64,000 nucleotides of DNA from Cornus controversa (Eukaryota > Streptophyta > Magnoliopsida > Cornales > Cornaceae). Numbering within the stretch: the stretch's first letter is position 1; each line of letters starts with the position of its first letter. The position numbers and the translations under genes are program-made. Where the stretch lies: NCBI GenBank assembly GCA_026545225.1, contig CM048848.1:28622806-28686805 (forward strand). Reading direction: 5' to 3'. Below the pieces are notes generated by a model. The model was not told the origin of the DNA, did not search any database, and was given only the letters and a program-made list of their open reading frames with translations. Positions 23,771 to 34,639 of the stretch are shown piece after piece.

Positions 23771-25336
23771 TATCACTCTCCTATGGAGACAATCGATCGT
23801 GGCTCTAAATGTAGGCAGTCAATCCATACCTAGAATGACATCAAACGTGGTCATGTCTAGCAATACAAAGTCGAACACAATCCGACATCCTACAACCTCG
23901 ATCTCGCAAGACCGACACACTCTACCCAAGGTAATTCTACCCCCAACAAGCGTATCAACGGACAATGGTGACTCCAGTGATTACACTTTCAGCCCCAAGA
24001 CACAAGAAAATGTAGCAGATATGAATGAATGTGATGCACCTGAATCTATCAATACCCTAGCCATGAGCTAAAACTAGGAAAATACCTCTAACCACTGGCG
24101 GTCCTAGCATCTCCTTTTTCTTAGCAAGTGTAAAAACACAGCCTTGTGTTTCCTGACCCCTCTAACTAGCCCCCTAAAATCAAATTGCTGACTAGAAGCA
24201 GACGTAGACCCTCTCGTTACCCGACAACCATGTACTGATTGAGCAGGCTGAGGCAGTGGCAACGCCCTAAAACTTGACTGAACTATAGTTGTATGTCTGG
24301 TCCTCTGCTCAGACCTTGTACCACTCTGTGTCCCCTGCCTCTATGGGTTGTTTGCCCTAACATGTCTAAGTTGCTTGCAATGGAAGCATGTTTGATCCCC
24401 TGCTAATATCATCGGCACTAGTGCCACTACTTACTTTTGAGGGCACTTATATTTGTAATGGCTAGATTGCTGGCAATGATAGCACACTACTGTTAATCGA
24501 AAAGATCTAGTAGGCAATGTCAATGAAGGCACCAAGTGAGCCTGTTACTGCCCCTGGGAAACTGGCATACCTTCTTTGTGCATCTTCCTCCTTGATTATC
24601 CACAAATGCCACGGCACCTTCTGCTTGGTTCTTAGAGTCCTAGATCCTTTGGGTACCTCTGTCATCTTCCTTTGGCACTAAGGCCCTATCAACAACCTCA
24701 TTATAGGTTTCAAACCAATAATGGACACCATCTTTTTGATAGAGGTCTGCAACCCCTTTACAAACTTCTTCACCTTTAACTCCTCATCATTCACCATTTT
24801 TTTGGGGCAAAACGAGCCAAGGATGGGAACTTGGTCTTGTACCCTATGACATCCATGTCCCCTTGAACTAAATCCATGAATTCCTGCTTCATTCGGTCTT
24901 TTACCAAAGCTGAAAAGAACTTGTCAAAGAAAATTCCTTTGAACATTTCCCACTCCATAGTTTCAGTGTTGTGGGTATTCCCAATAAACTGCCACCATCT
25001 ATTTACTTCCCCTTGCAAGTGAAACGTCGCCACTCCAACCTTCAAGTTCTCATCGATTGCAAGAGTAACCAAAAGCTTATAGGTTTGGTCTAGCCAACCC
25101 TCTGCTGCTAGTGGATCCCGTCCACCAACAAAAGTAGGCAGTTTAAACTTCACACATTCTTTCATGGCAACCATTTTTTGGCTCAAGCCAACCCTCGGTT
25201 GCGCTTGAACTTCCTCTTGCTGAACTTCCCTTACTATTTTCTTCATGGTATCTACCATGTCGCGCATAAATTGAGCTCCACCAATTGGCTCCTGTGGAAC
25301 ATCAGCACCTTTACCTCGCACTCTTCTTGGTGGCAT
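23771..25336 (-). pseudogene. Tekay element A gag and protease
   Basis: Gag would start at the ATG at 25,334-25,336 (MPPRRVRGKGADVPQ). The capsid-like part has FKLPTFVGGRDPLAAEGWLD, GEVNRWWQFI, WEMFKGIFFDKFF and RMKQEFMDLVQGDMDVIGY (24,791-25,200). A zinc knuckle CYHCQQSSHYKYKC (C-x2-C-x4-H-x4-C) lies at about 24,441-24,485 and another candidate at about 24,370. Decayed protease and the spacer to RT follow at 23,490-24,080, with VCTPEGDYFYFMGEH just before RT. Stops after PKKW (24,791) and later interrupt the frame. Confidence 0.85.
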
Positions 25337-25581
25337 TTTGCTATATGCACAACAAGAAAATTCAATACCAAGTATATTCATATACATGTCACGTTCACCA
25401 TACTTACACAACACCATGTTAATTTAATCCATAAAAGCATGTTATGAAGGCATAAGCTCATAGTCATGTTACACATAAGCAATTTGTAAATTTTGAGTCC
25501 AAATACTTACATTCCATTCTTTAACCATAAGTGAAAACTTAACCAACTTTCACCCTTCGTCCCTAGGTGTTCAAACCTAAT

Positions 25582-25593
25582 GCTCTAATACCA
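25582..25593 (-). promoter_or_regulatory. Primer-binding site of element A
   Basis: On the minus strand it reads tggtattagagc, one base off the 12-nt complement of the plant initiator Met-tRNA 3' end (tggtatcagagc). It lies 3 bp downstream of the LTR end. Confidence 0.78.
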
Positions 25594-25596
25594 ATT

Positions 25597-28125
25597 TGTC
25601 ATGCCCCAATTTTTTACTCCTAAGAACCAGTGGTGACATCCGTCCATTAAACTCAAACAGATCGTTTCAACTCTCAAACAATGCAGAAGCATAATTCACA
25701 TGCATGCGCGTATATACATACAATGAAGACCCAACCAACCTCAATGGGCCCCATACGTATCCCCATGTTAACCAACCCCATAGATTATGATATATTGTAA
25801 TCTAGATTACGATGAATTGAAGTTACGATGCATTGAACATGTATTGCACAAGGTACGAGATCCTCCTATTTTCTATCCTTGTCCAAGCCCAATTTTCCCA
25901 AGGCATTACGATGCATCGTCCTTCCACTTACAATGCATCATAGTGTATAATGCATCACTCATGTTGTGAAAAATGTTGCAAGATCCCTTGGATTTTTAAT
26001 CCCAATCCCTTTCAAATATGCATCGTCTTAAGTGTTATGATACATCGCTGAGTTTCGATGCATTGTAATGGGGATTATGATGCATCGTAAACCCTCGATT
26101 GTCAATTCTACAAAAAAATCCTACAACTAGACATTTGGTCATTTTGAGCTCAAAAACACCTTCAATCCTTCTAAGTCCAACCATACAACATCCAATAAAT
26201 AATTGAAAGGTACTACCATTATACACAAGTTCCAAATCATGCATTTGATCAAAATCATGCATTCATCCAAACCTTTCTCAACATTAAACACATTTCCATA
26301 TTCATCCATCAACCTCATTAAATATACAATGAGATAAAAATATATATTACGTCATAACAGCCTTTCTGTATTAATAGTCATCATATAAATTACATGTTTA
26401 AGGTCCAAAAACAATAACAATTCCATTATGACTACGTCTACAACATAATTCATCATGCCAAAAGCCAGCATGTATAGCCATATATATCCAAAAGAAAGCC
26501 ATAAGCTAGAAGGAGCTCCACTTGGACTCTCAAGTCCTATCCTCCATCGGCGCCTTGTCTGTAAAAAGTGTGGGGAAAAGGGGGTGAGCAACTCAACGGC
26601 TCAGTAGGAACATCCCAACTCACTTAGGTATCGACTCGATACCGACCTACATGATATGTATGTCGCTACACTACATGTCACTTCCACATTCACATAATAA
26701 TGCAATTTTGGGATAACTACATTAAATCGTATATCAAGTTTAACATTTGAAACATATAAGCAACAAAATATACATATGTTCTCTCTCTCGGCCCTAATTC
26801 GATACCTAAACATGATTGGACCTCTTCGATAATCATGTAACCTTTGGACACCTCCAATAACACCCATGTGACTTGGATAACTTCGAGCGATCACACAAAC
26901 TTGGCAATTTGTTGGTTTACCTCAATGTGAATGGACAACTCTGAATTTCACTAGTTATAGACATACTCCAATTATAGGCCTTGGCCTTGGTATGATGGGA
27001 CTACTCCGAAGGTCATACCTTAGTAGATAATTATGCCACGCACATGACATGGTGGGACAACTTCGATATTCCATGTATGGTCCTCTTACACCATTTTCTT
27101 GCGACCTCTCATATATGCATTTTAAACATATATTACACAAATCATGTCATTTTCATGCTCTTTCTATGCTCATTATTGCTAAAACTAAATCTACCATGCA
27201 TTCTCACTATTCTAATAACACATAACCACATACATGTACCACTCTTGCATATAAATCACATATACACACACGCAACATAAAATTAATCATGCTCTCAACT
27301 TGTACACATTGTTCATTCTCATTCACCACATCACATATATTATAATGTGCAATACTTAGCATGTAGAAATCATAAAAGAATGAAGGAAACCCAACACCAT
27401 AGCCCCTCCCCTCACACTCTTGCACACTGATATAACCTATACCTCACCACAACACCCGAAACCCTAGAATCGACAACTAGAGAGGAAAGAATGCCCCCAC
27501 CTCAAAAATGAAGGCCCTCCAAGCTATTTCCAAGATTTCTACCAAGCTCTACCTTGCCAAAACTCAATTTTGTTTGGTTCAAATTGAAGCCCTAGCCAAG
27601 CCGTACACATTGTCCTTCTTCGGTAAATCCCGAATCCAAGTCGAAGCCTTCTGAAATGTAGAGAGAAGAAAGAGGGTTAAAAAATGGGAGAGAAGAGAGA
27701 GATACAGCCTAAGAAGTGGCTGGAATTTCTCAGCCTTAGATATTTATAATATCTAGGGTGCGAAATAACTAAAACGCCCCCGAGCCACTTAATGTACCCT
27801 CCTAACCTCTATTTTTGATTTTGAAAGTTCCTACGACCTTAAAATCACTTCCTTAACTCTCTAAACATTTCATTTGATCTTAAACCAACAATAATTATTT
27901 TAAAAAAAATTTCTCGATTCTCAAGCCCACCAGGACCACGTCACGAGGCCCCATTGACCCTAAAAGTCAAACTTCTCCAAATGTTCCCAAATTTTCAAAA
28001 ACCTCTATATAACTTCATAAACTTGTTTTTCACACTTAAAACATGCTAAAAATCACTAAAAATGCATTTATGGCAATTATGATGAATAAAATAAAAATTG
28101 ACCGAAATTGGTCACGGTCTCTACA
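25597..28125 (-). mobile_element. 5' LTR of Tekay element A
   Basis: In minus orientation it starts TGTAGAGACCGTGACCAATT at 28,125 and ends GGGGCATGACA at 25,597 next to the PBS; length is about 2.53 kb with TG...CA ends. A TATA-like attataaata (27,741-27,750) lies about 375 bp from the start. The middle (26,815-27,090) has a degenerate tandem 'gga.(a/c)a(c/a)(c/t)tc(c/t)ga' repeat. The region 25,780-26,110 has reiterated cgatgcatcg words. On its outer side it abuts gag of element B, so A is younger than B. Right flank is tttcc; the matching copy is not available. Confidence 0.82.
25780..26110. repeat. Reiterated CGATGCATCG palindromic words in LTR A
   Basis: About nine near-copies of 'ttacgatgcatcg' occur (for example at about 25,830, 25,907, 25,932, 26,021, 26,058 and 26,082), in both orientations since the core CGATGCATCG is its own reverse complement. 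They are separated by unrelated 15-60 bp stretches. Confidence 0.7.
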
Positions 28126-28808
28126 TTTCCTGATGATCAGAAAAGGTCATGCACTCCGAGTCGGTCCCTTGGAGTCCCAGGTTCTTTAAACATCCCAGTC
28201 ATCTTCTTCAACTATCAAAGCCCTCTCCACAACCACGGCATAGATCTTCAAGTCTAAAATCGATACCTGCCTTCTTATGGAGGTCTTAAGTCCTTTCACA
28301 AATCACTTTGCTTTCATCTCCTCATCCACCACCATCTCTGGGGCAAAACAAGCAAAGAAGTGAACTTGGTCTCATACTCAATGACACTCATGTCTACTTG
28401 TGTGAGGTCGATGAATTCTTGTTTTAACCGATCTTTCACCAGTGTAAGAAAGTACTTCTCGAAAAATAGCCCTTTAAATACTTCCCAATCTATCGCCTCA
28501 ACATTGCGACTGTTCCCAATAAACTTCCACCAACGGTCCGCCTCTCCTAAGAGGTGAAGTGGAAATTCTAACCCATAGGTCTTTCTTAATCTCAAGTACA
28601 ATTAAGAGCTTGAGCATTTTATTAATCCAATCCTCTACCTCATAGGAATCGGACCTGCCTACATACTTTGGTGGGCTATAATTGTTGTATTCCCTCACCG
28701 CTATCATCATACGGGTATGACCTAGGCTACACTTGTACATCCTCCTCATGAGCTTCCTTGGGGAACATCCACACCCGCACCTCATCCTCGTTCATGTCTC
28801 GGTGGCAT
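28126..28808 (-). pseudogene. Tekay element B gag, N-terminal fragment
   Basis: The start ATG would be at 28,806-28,808 (MPPRHERG then a stop). Following decayed frames give YVGRSDSYEVEDWINKMLKL, GEADRWWKFIGNSRNVEAID, WEVFKGLFFEKYFLT, VKDRLKQEFIDLTQVDMSVI and EYETKFTSL, co-linear with gag of element A. The fragment stops at 28,126 exactly where element A's LTR begins, marking the insertion site. Confidence 0.83.
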
Positions 28809-29038
28809 CTTGCTACATAGGTAACAAGAAGACACTTTAGTTACAAGATGTACATAATCAATCCACCGCAACAAGTTTACCAACATTATGCTAAGTCAAT
28901 CCATAATTTAGCATGTATCACCAAACACGTAAGCATGTAAGCATATTTCACGTAAGATCACATTCTTAAGTCTAACAGGACTTGTAGTACACATATAGTC
29001 CAACCTTAACCCATCATCCAAAGTATTCAAACTCGATA

Positions 29039-29050
29039 GCTCTGATACCA
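29039..29050 (-). promoter_or_regulatory. Primer-binding site of element B
   Basis: The minus strand reads tggtatcaga followed by gc, an exact complement of the initiator Met-tRNA 3' end. It lies 3 bp from the LTR end at about 29,054. Confidence 0.72.
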
Positions 29051-29285
29051 AGCTATCATGCCCCGACCCGGTTAAGAGCGAGGGAAATGGAAGTGAGTGG
29101 TGATTATATACGAATCGTCCTCTAAATCATTAATTCATTTCAAATCTCATAACTGCAAAAGTATAATCTCAATCATGTATACAATATATATATATATATA
29201 TGTACACGTATATAAATCATCTCATACATGTATGTCCCTCATAAGGGTATATATGTACTTGAGTCTCATCATTGGTCCACCCTGT

Positions 29286-29392
29286 TTACTCAGTGTGATT
29301 AATCGAACACAACCCTTTGATTAATCATAACCCTTCCTACGAATAATTGCAGGTGAGGTTTCAATCAATCGAAGTGGCGATTGATCGTAGCA
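29286..29392. repeat. Reiterated GATTAATCG-like words in LTR B
   Basis: The words 'gtgattaatcgaac', 'ttgattaatcataac', 'tcaatcaatcgaag' and 'gcgattgatcgtag' occur within about 105 bp. The core CGATTAATCG is a palindrome, and the same word recurs in the Athila LTR (6045-6078) and upstream of the Athila env-like ORF (10,090-10,156). Confidence 0.55.
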
Positions 29393-30175
29393 GTATCGCA
29401 GTTCCATCATAACCACACTAAAATTTAATAGAATCCTATAGGATTTCTTAATTAATCAGTTTCATGGTTCGACCTTTGATTGTAATTAGCAATACCCAAT
29501 CTGATCCATAACATACATAAACAATAATAGAATTGCAATTATACTATCCAAAGGAAAATAATCCACACTTAAATATAAAACCATAACCTCATCCTCAATT
29601 GTTTCCAAGTGCCAAACGTGGCTCATATATATAATATCCAATGGTCAAATCCAAATTACAAGTTCGATAGATGCCTAAACATGGTATGTGAAAGTATATC
29701 ACAAACGATATCAATGAAATGTAAATCCCACGACTCTAGCACTACAAGTTCCATCAATCACCGGTGTCTTATCTATAAAAATGTTTAGGAGACGGGGGTG
29801 AGTATCAACATGCCCAATAGAGATACCTAAACCAACTTATGCATCGACTTGACGTGACCTACATGAAATGAAAGTATGGCATTCCTATGTACTACATAGC
29901 ATACTTCCAATGCTCGTGAGATGCTATCATGGCATTTTTACACACTACATGGCATACAATAATGCACATACTTGGGGAATCTCAATTCAATACTTGAATG
30001 AATCATATACTCAACAATACTCAATAACTAGAAATGTCACGCAAGCATCAACTTGAATACAACAATTCAATAGCAAGACTTAACACCAAGTCACGTAAAT
30101 TCTGAAATCACACAAAGTGGGAGTATTCATAGAACCACTAAATAACCGCTAATTGAGCCAATTATCCAAGATATC

Positions 30176-30255
30176 CAACTTTACGGGCTATTAACCCGAG
30201 GATCTAGAAGGAACCATATCCAACTTTACGGGTTACTAACCCAAGGGTCTAGAAG
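30176..30255. repeat. Short direct duplication in LTR B
   Basis: 'atccaactttacgggctatt' and 'atccaactttacgggttact' begin a block repeated twice at roughly 45-bp spacing, each followed by 'aaccc(g/a)aggatctagaag'-like sequence. It corresponds in position to the minisatellite in the middle of LTR A. Confidence 0.7.
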
Positions 30256-31724
30256 CAACCAGCTTAACCAAGTTTTGGGTTTTGCACCTTAAGGATCTAA
30301 GCCCTTATTGCTTTCCAACCTTCTCTCAAAATCAACAACCAATCACATAGGATTCAAGTATGACAATACATACAATTCCAAGCCTATCATAAGCCACTTG
30401 ATTTCTATACTAAAATATGTTCTTTCCATGCATATCATAATACAATAATTCCACATCACCAAATGCATCATAAGCTAATTGTTTCAATGCTAAAACATGT
30501 TATTTTTCATGCATAAGACAATGCAATACCAATTCTTTCACAAGACATTCCAAAAATGCAATTTTTGTAGAAAAGATCACTTTCATATATTTTATCAAAC
30601 ATGTACAACATAGTCTCAACAACTCTAAATCATGCTAGTAGGCAACATGTATCCTCAATTATTAGCATATAAGGCATACATACACAATTCACATTATAAT
30701 TCACTTTGATACTGATGAACCTAGAGGGGGAGGGGGTAAATAGGTTCTTCCATTTTTCTTCCTAAAATTGCTTTAAGTATGGAACACTCAAATCATAGAA
30801 ACTTGACACAAAGATTTATAGAGGAAAACTCCAATGTTGGGTGAAAAACCTTTTGACCAGCAGGCCCGAACTAAGCTCTACTATGTCTGAAAGGGTAGTA
30901 CAGTAATCTTTCAATCACTATCACACTCACCCATCTCACCACATAATCACTCCAGCTCTCAACCCAGTTCACAACGTCCCTAGTTCTGAACCACTCCCAC
31001 CAATTCTCACAACAACTTTTTCACTCTCAACCCAGCCCAAGCTTCCCAAAGTTCAAGCTATCTCTCACCAATCTCACCACAATCACTCACACTCCCCCTG
31101 TCCAAAGTATCCCTATACTTGGACTATACATAGTGAATGTGGAGTCAGTTCGATCTAGTAAGCAACAACTCTTCAAGGTTTGATGGTTGGTCTTCAAAGT
31201 CAATCTGTAAACCTTCAAGGTCTGATTGTTAGTCTTCAAAGTCCAACTTGATAAAGACACGGCCACTTGACTTCTTAGTAGATGATGACACTTGAACTTC
31301 TTTAGTGATAGGCTTCAATATGTCACCCTTAAGTGTAGCTACAAAGAACTTGTAGAAGTCGGCTCTTTCAATGAACTCCCTTTCTCAACCATTCAGATTT
31401 TCTTTCAACTTGGTATATTCTCTTTAAACAAATATCCAGGCAATGCTTTGTCTTTGTACTTGTTCTTAAAATAGACACGACTGCAACTAGAGTAGACTTT
31501 AGTAGAACAGATAAAAGCTCACAAATCAACAATAGAAGTTCAGCAATTTAGCATATAATTACTAGCAAAAATCAGCATATTAATTTAGCAAACAATAGCA
31601 TATATGTTCCACAAAAACAACATCAATTAAGCCTCAAAACAGCAACTTAAAGTTTTCAACAACAACAACATACAATTTTGGACAACAACCTATAAAATTC
31701 AGCAACATGATTTTGGATAGCAAA

Positions 31725-31955
31725 TTTAGCACCCTAAAATCAGCATTATAAAAGTATCAAATCAGCAATATAAATGTCACAATTCAGCATTTTAAAATCA
31801 GCAATTCAACAATGTTTAAAGTTTCAAATCAACAACATAAATGTCTCAATTCAGCATTTTAAAATCAGTAATTTAGCAATGTTTAAAGTTTCAAATCAGC
31901 AATATAAATGTCTCAATTCAACATTTTAAAATCTGCAAATCAGCAATGTTTAAAG
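31725..31955. repeat. AT-rich ~67-bp tandem repeat, about 3 copies
   Basis: Units contain 'attttaaaatcagcaatt', 'gcaatgtttaaagtttc' and 'aaatgtctcaattcagc'. Copies start near 31,735, 31,792 and 31,857, and a broader 'cagcaa' enriched zone extends from 31,540. It lies inside the nested LTR block. Confidence 0.75.
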
Positions 31956-32307
31956 AGCAATAAAATTCCAGCAAACAGATTTTCACAAGATAAATTTCAG
32001 CAACTTGAAATTTCCAAAAGCAAACTAAACAATCAACAACATGAAAATTTTGAAATCAATCTAAGAAATTGGGAACATGAAATTTCCGAAAGCAAATTCA
32101 GCACAGAATACTTAATGAAATCGTGTGCCTGTGATTTGTGTGTGTCAACAACAAAGCCCCAATAAGTGCGCATGTGCATATGTAGTGAGATTTTAGAGTT
32201 TAGAAGTAGAGATTATACCTGAAATGAACATATAAAGAACAAATTCATACTTACAGACATGAGGATTTTGACAAAAAGGCTCTGTGATTCTCTGTGAGAT
32301 CAACGAA

Positions 32308-32420
32308 GGAAACCTTGAGAATCTATGTGAGTTCGACGAAGAGAGCTTCGAGAATCTGTGCGAGGTCGACGAAGAGAGCTTCGAGAATCTGTGTGAGGTC
32401 GTTGAAGAAGGCTTTGAGTG
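32308..32420 (+). repeat. 33-bp tandem repeat, about 3.5 copies
   Basis: The unit begins 'gagaatctgtgcgaggtcga' and continues 'cgaagagagcttc'. It keeps an open plus-strand frame reading ENLCEFDEESF-like 11-residue repeats within the 127-residue frame 32,284-32,667, which has no other recognisable feature. Confidence 0.85.
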
Positions 32421-34126
32421 TCTGTATCTCTCTTTCTATAGTTTCACAGATCTTCTCTCTCAATTGAATCACATATTCAAGAACAGAAAAAAAAAGAGTA
32501 TAGGTGTGCAGATCAAGCGATGTAAAGCACCAATTTTTGAAGTAGATTCATCTAATCATACATATATTCATCAGATTGTAAAGCCCCAATTTTTGAAGGA
32601 GATTCAGCAAATCATGTATAGATTCATCATGGAATTAACGAAAAAGACTCATGTGATTCATCATTAAGTTTTGCCTCTTCCATAGCCTCACCAAACCCAC
32701 ACCAGTAACCCCTTCTCTCTGTATTTCTTGACCTCTACACACTTTCTGTATATTCCAAAGTGAGCGCCGCTACACACACTAAATCTCTTTCTCTTTCTAA
32801 ACTCTCATTCTCTGTAGCTTTCTCTCTATGAATATGTGCTCCTTTGTATATACGCTAAAAACGCTCTTGACTATAACAGCCACTTTTTCATTTTCTTTTC
32901 ATTTCTCCTTTTTGTATTTTATAAATAGAAGAAACCCTAGAAGCATTCGTTTCCAAAAATGCCCCTTAAAAAATAATTTGCCTTTAACAAAAATAATCCA
33001 ATATGTCCTTTGAATTGAAATGCCTAGAATACCCTTACAACTAGGTTAGTGCAAATACATGGAAAAATATAATAGAGCAAGGCAATTAATTAAATCATAA
33101 AATTAAGGCTAGTAAATGCATTTAATGTCAAATTACACTAATGCTCCTACAGATGATTTTGACATTAAAACTTGGGCAAACATACTCAAGGGCTTCACAG
33201 ACCATCAGATACACGTTCCAACACATTTGCATTCAACAATAACATCGATACATATACATTTAGCATCAATGTATATAACTATCACCTTAATTAGCATATG
33301 GAGACTCAATTAACAAAATTAAGCATAAATAGAGATGCAAGACTCACTTCCTAGCATTCCTAAACATGCTAATCAATTCAAAACCACATTAATTCCTAAG
33401 GAATCGATGATAAGGTAGAGAGAACACCCCTACCTCAATTCCAAGCCAAATTCTAAAAAATTTCCAAATAACCAAAAAACCCAAATTGCTCCAAATTTGA
33501 TTCTCGAACTGTGGACACGTAGATCAAAGAGATGAGAACAACTTTCTCTTCTTGAGCTACTCCCAATTCCAAACCCTAGTTTGGCCCAAATCTTCAACCT
33601 TCACCAAATTGAGCTTTGAACCAATCAATTCGAAGAAAATGATAAGGAGAACACTCTTTCCTCTTGAATCAATCTTCAATTCTTACTTTAAGATATCTTA
33701 ATTGTAGAGAGAAGTTAGGAGGATGAAGTTGTAGAAAAAGAGAGATGAGACAAATCACATTTTTTATGACTAATTAAATTGATTAGTTCTCTTTATAATT
33801 TCTCTCTTAGCAACTAAGTCCCTCTCCTTTTTTAATTAGCTCCTTGTTACTACTAACTTTCTACTAATCACATACTAACATTCTCTCTTCCTAACTTATC
33901 TTTTAAACCCCCACTTATTCACTTACGCCCTTATGTACGTTTTCGAGACTTATGAAAGTCTCCAGGTTCGCCCGACCCTACCTGAGTCCCACCCCCGAAC
34001 TCAAAAACTTTCAAAAAAGTCCCACTGTACACAAAACACACATTTAAATCAATTTCACATGCTTTAATTACAATTAAGATATAATTAATTGTAATTAAAT
34101 AATAAAGGAAATTTCAAGGCTTTACA

Positions 34127-34630
34127 AACTACGCTTTAACCAGAACCACTGTTGGATTACTATATTCGCTACAGAAGGATACTCAAAACCATACATAATC
34201 GATAGTGAGAAAGCTGATGTGGAATTAATGGTAGATACCCATCGAAAATGGTGAAGCTAAAACCAATTGGCAGTAAATATCTTGTAATCTTTGGTCAAAA
34301 TCTTAATGATTGGGTGTAAATTCAACCGAGGAACAATGACGAATGATGGCCACAGTAGTTGAACAGATTTCACCACAAATTTGTCATTTGATATGCTCAA
34401 AAAACTCTGACTTCTCTCATTTTGATCATTGAATGTAGAAAACGAATATTAAATTGCCCATAGAATCAAACACGATTCTGGTAACATGTAAGGAAAGTGG
34501 CCATTCAAATGGCAATCCTCATTATGACTTGAGCCTCACCATTTTAGTATATGTGAGGCTCATTTAAATATCTCATTCACAAATGTGGAATTTATCTCCA
34601 CAGTTGACTAAGTCCTCGAGATGACAAATT
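34127..34630. other. Flank between LTR B and the 96-bp array
   Basis: No gene recognised. It is probably internal, non-coding sequence of the Tat-like element in which element B inserted; no domain was found to prove it. Confidence 0.35.
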
Positions 34631-34639
34631 GGAAGTCTC

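Larger units (their letters stand above)
30707..33223 (-). mobile_element. Probable solo LTR (Copia-like) nested in LTR B
   Basis: In minus orientation it starts TGTTGGAACG at 33,223 and ends 'ggttcatcagtatca' at 30,707, with TG...CA termini. Flanks are cactt (left) and cattt (right), a 5-bp match with one difference. A TATA-like tatttataaaa lies at about 32,917-32,930 (minus). The phrase 'gggtgaaaaacc' near 30,840 and the 'gatgaacctagagggg' end resemble LTR ends of large plant Copia elements. No coding domain is present. Excising it restores LTR B to the expected length, which supports the boundaries. Confidence 0.55.
29054..34126 (-). mobile_element. 5' LTR of Tekay element B, interrupted
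   Basis: In minus orientation it begins TGTAAAGCCTTGAAATTTCC at 34,126 and ends 'cggggcatgata' at 29,054 (a degraded TGACA end) beside the PBS. Total is 5.07 kb, but removing the nested 30,707-33,223 block leaves about 2.56 kb, almost the length of LTR A. It contains the duplicated 'tccaactttacggg' block (30,176-30,255) and reiterated gattaatcg-like words (29,286-29,392). The leader region (33,520-33,640) is CT-rich as in other Tekay LTRs. Confidence 0.68.

Noticed and set aside
23763-24071. Plus-strand 102-residue ORF
   Set aside because: Antisense to the protease/gag part of element A.
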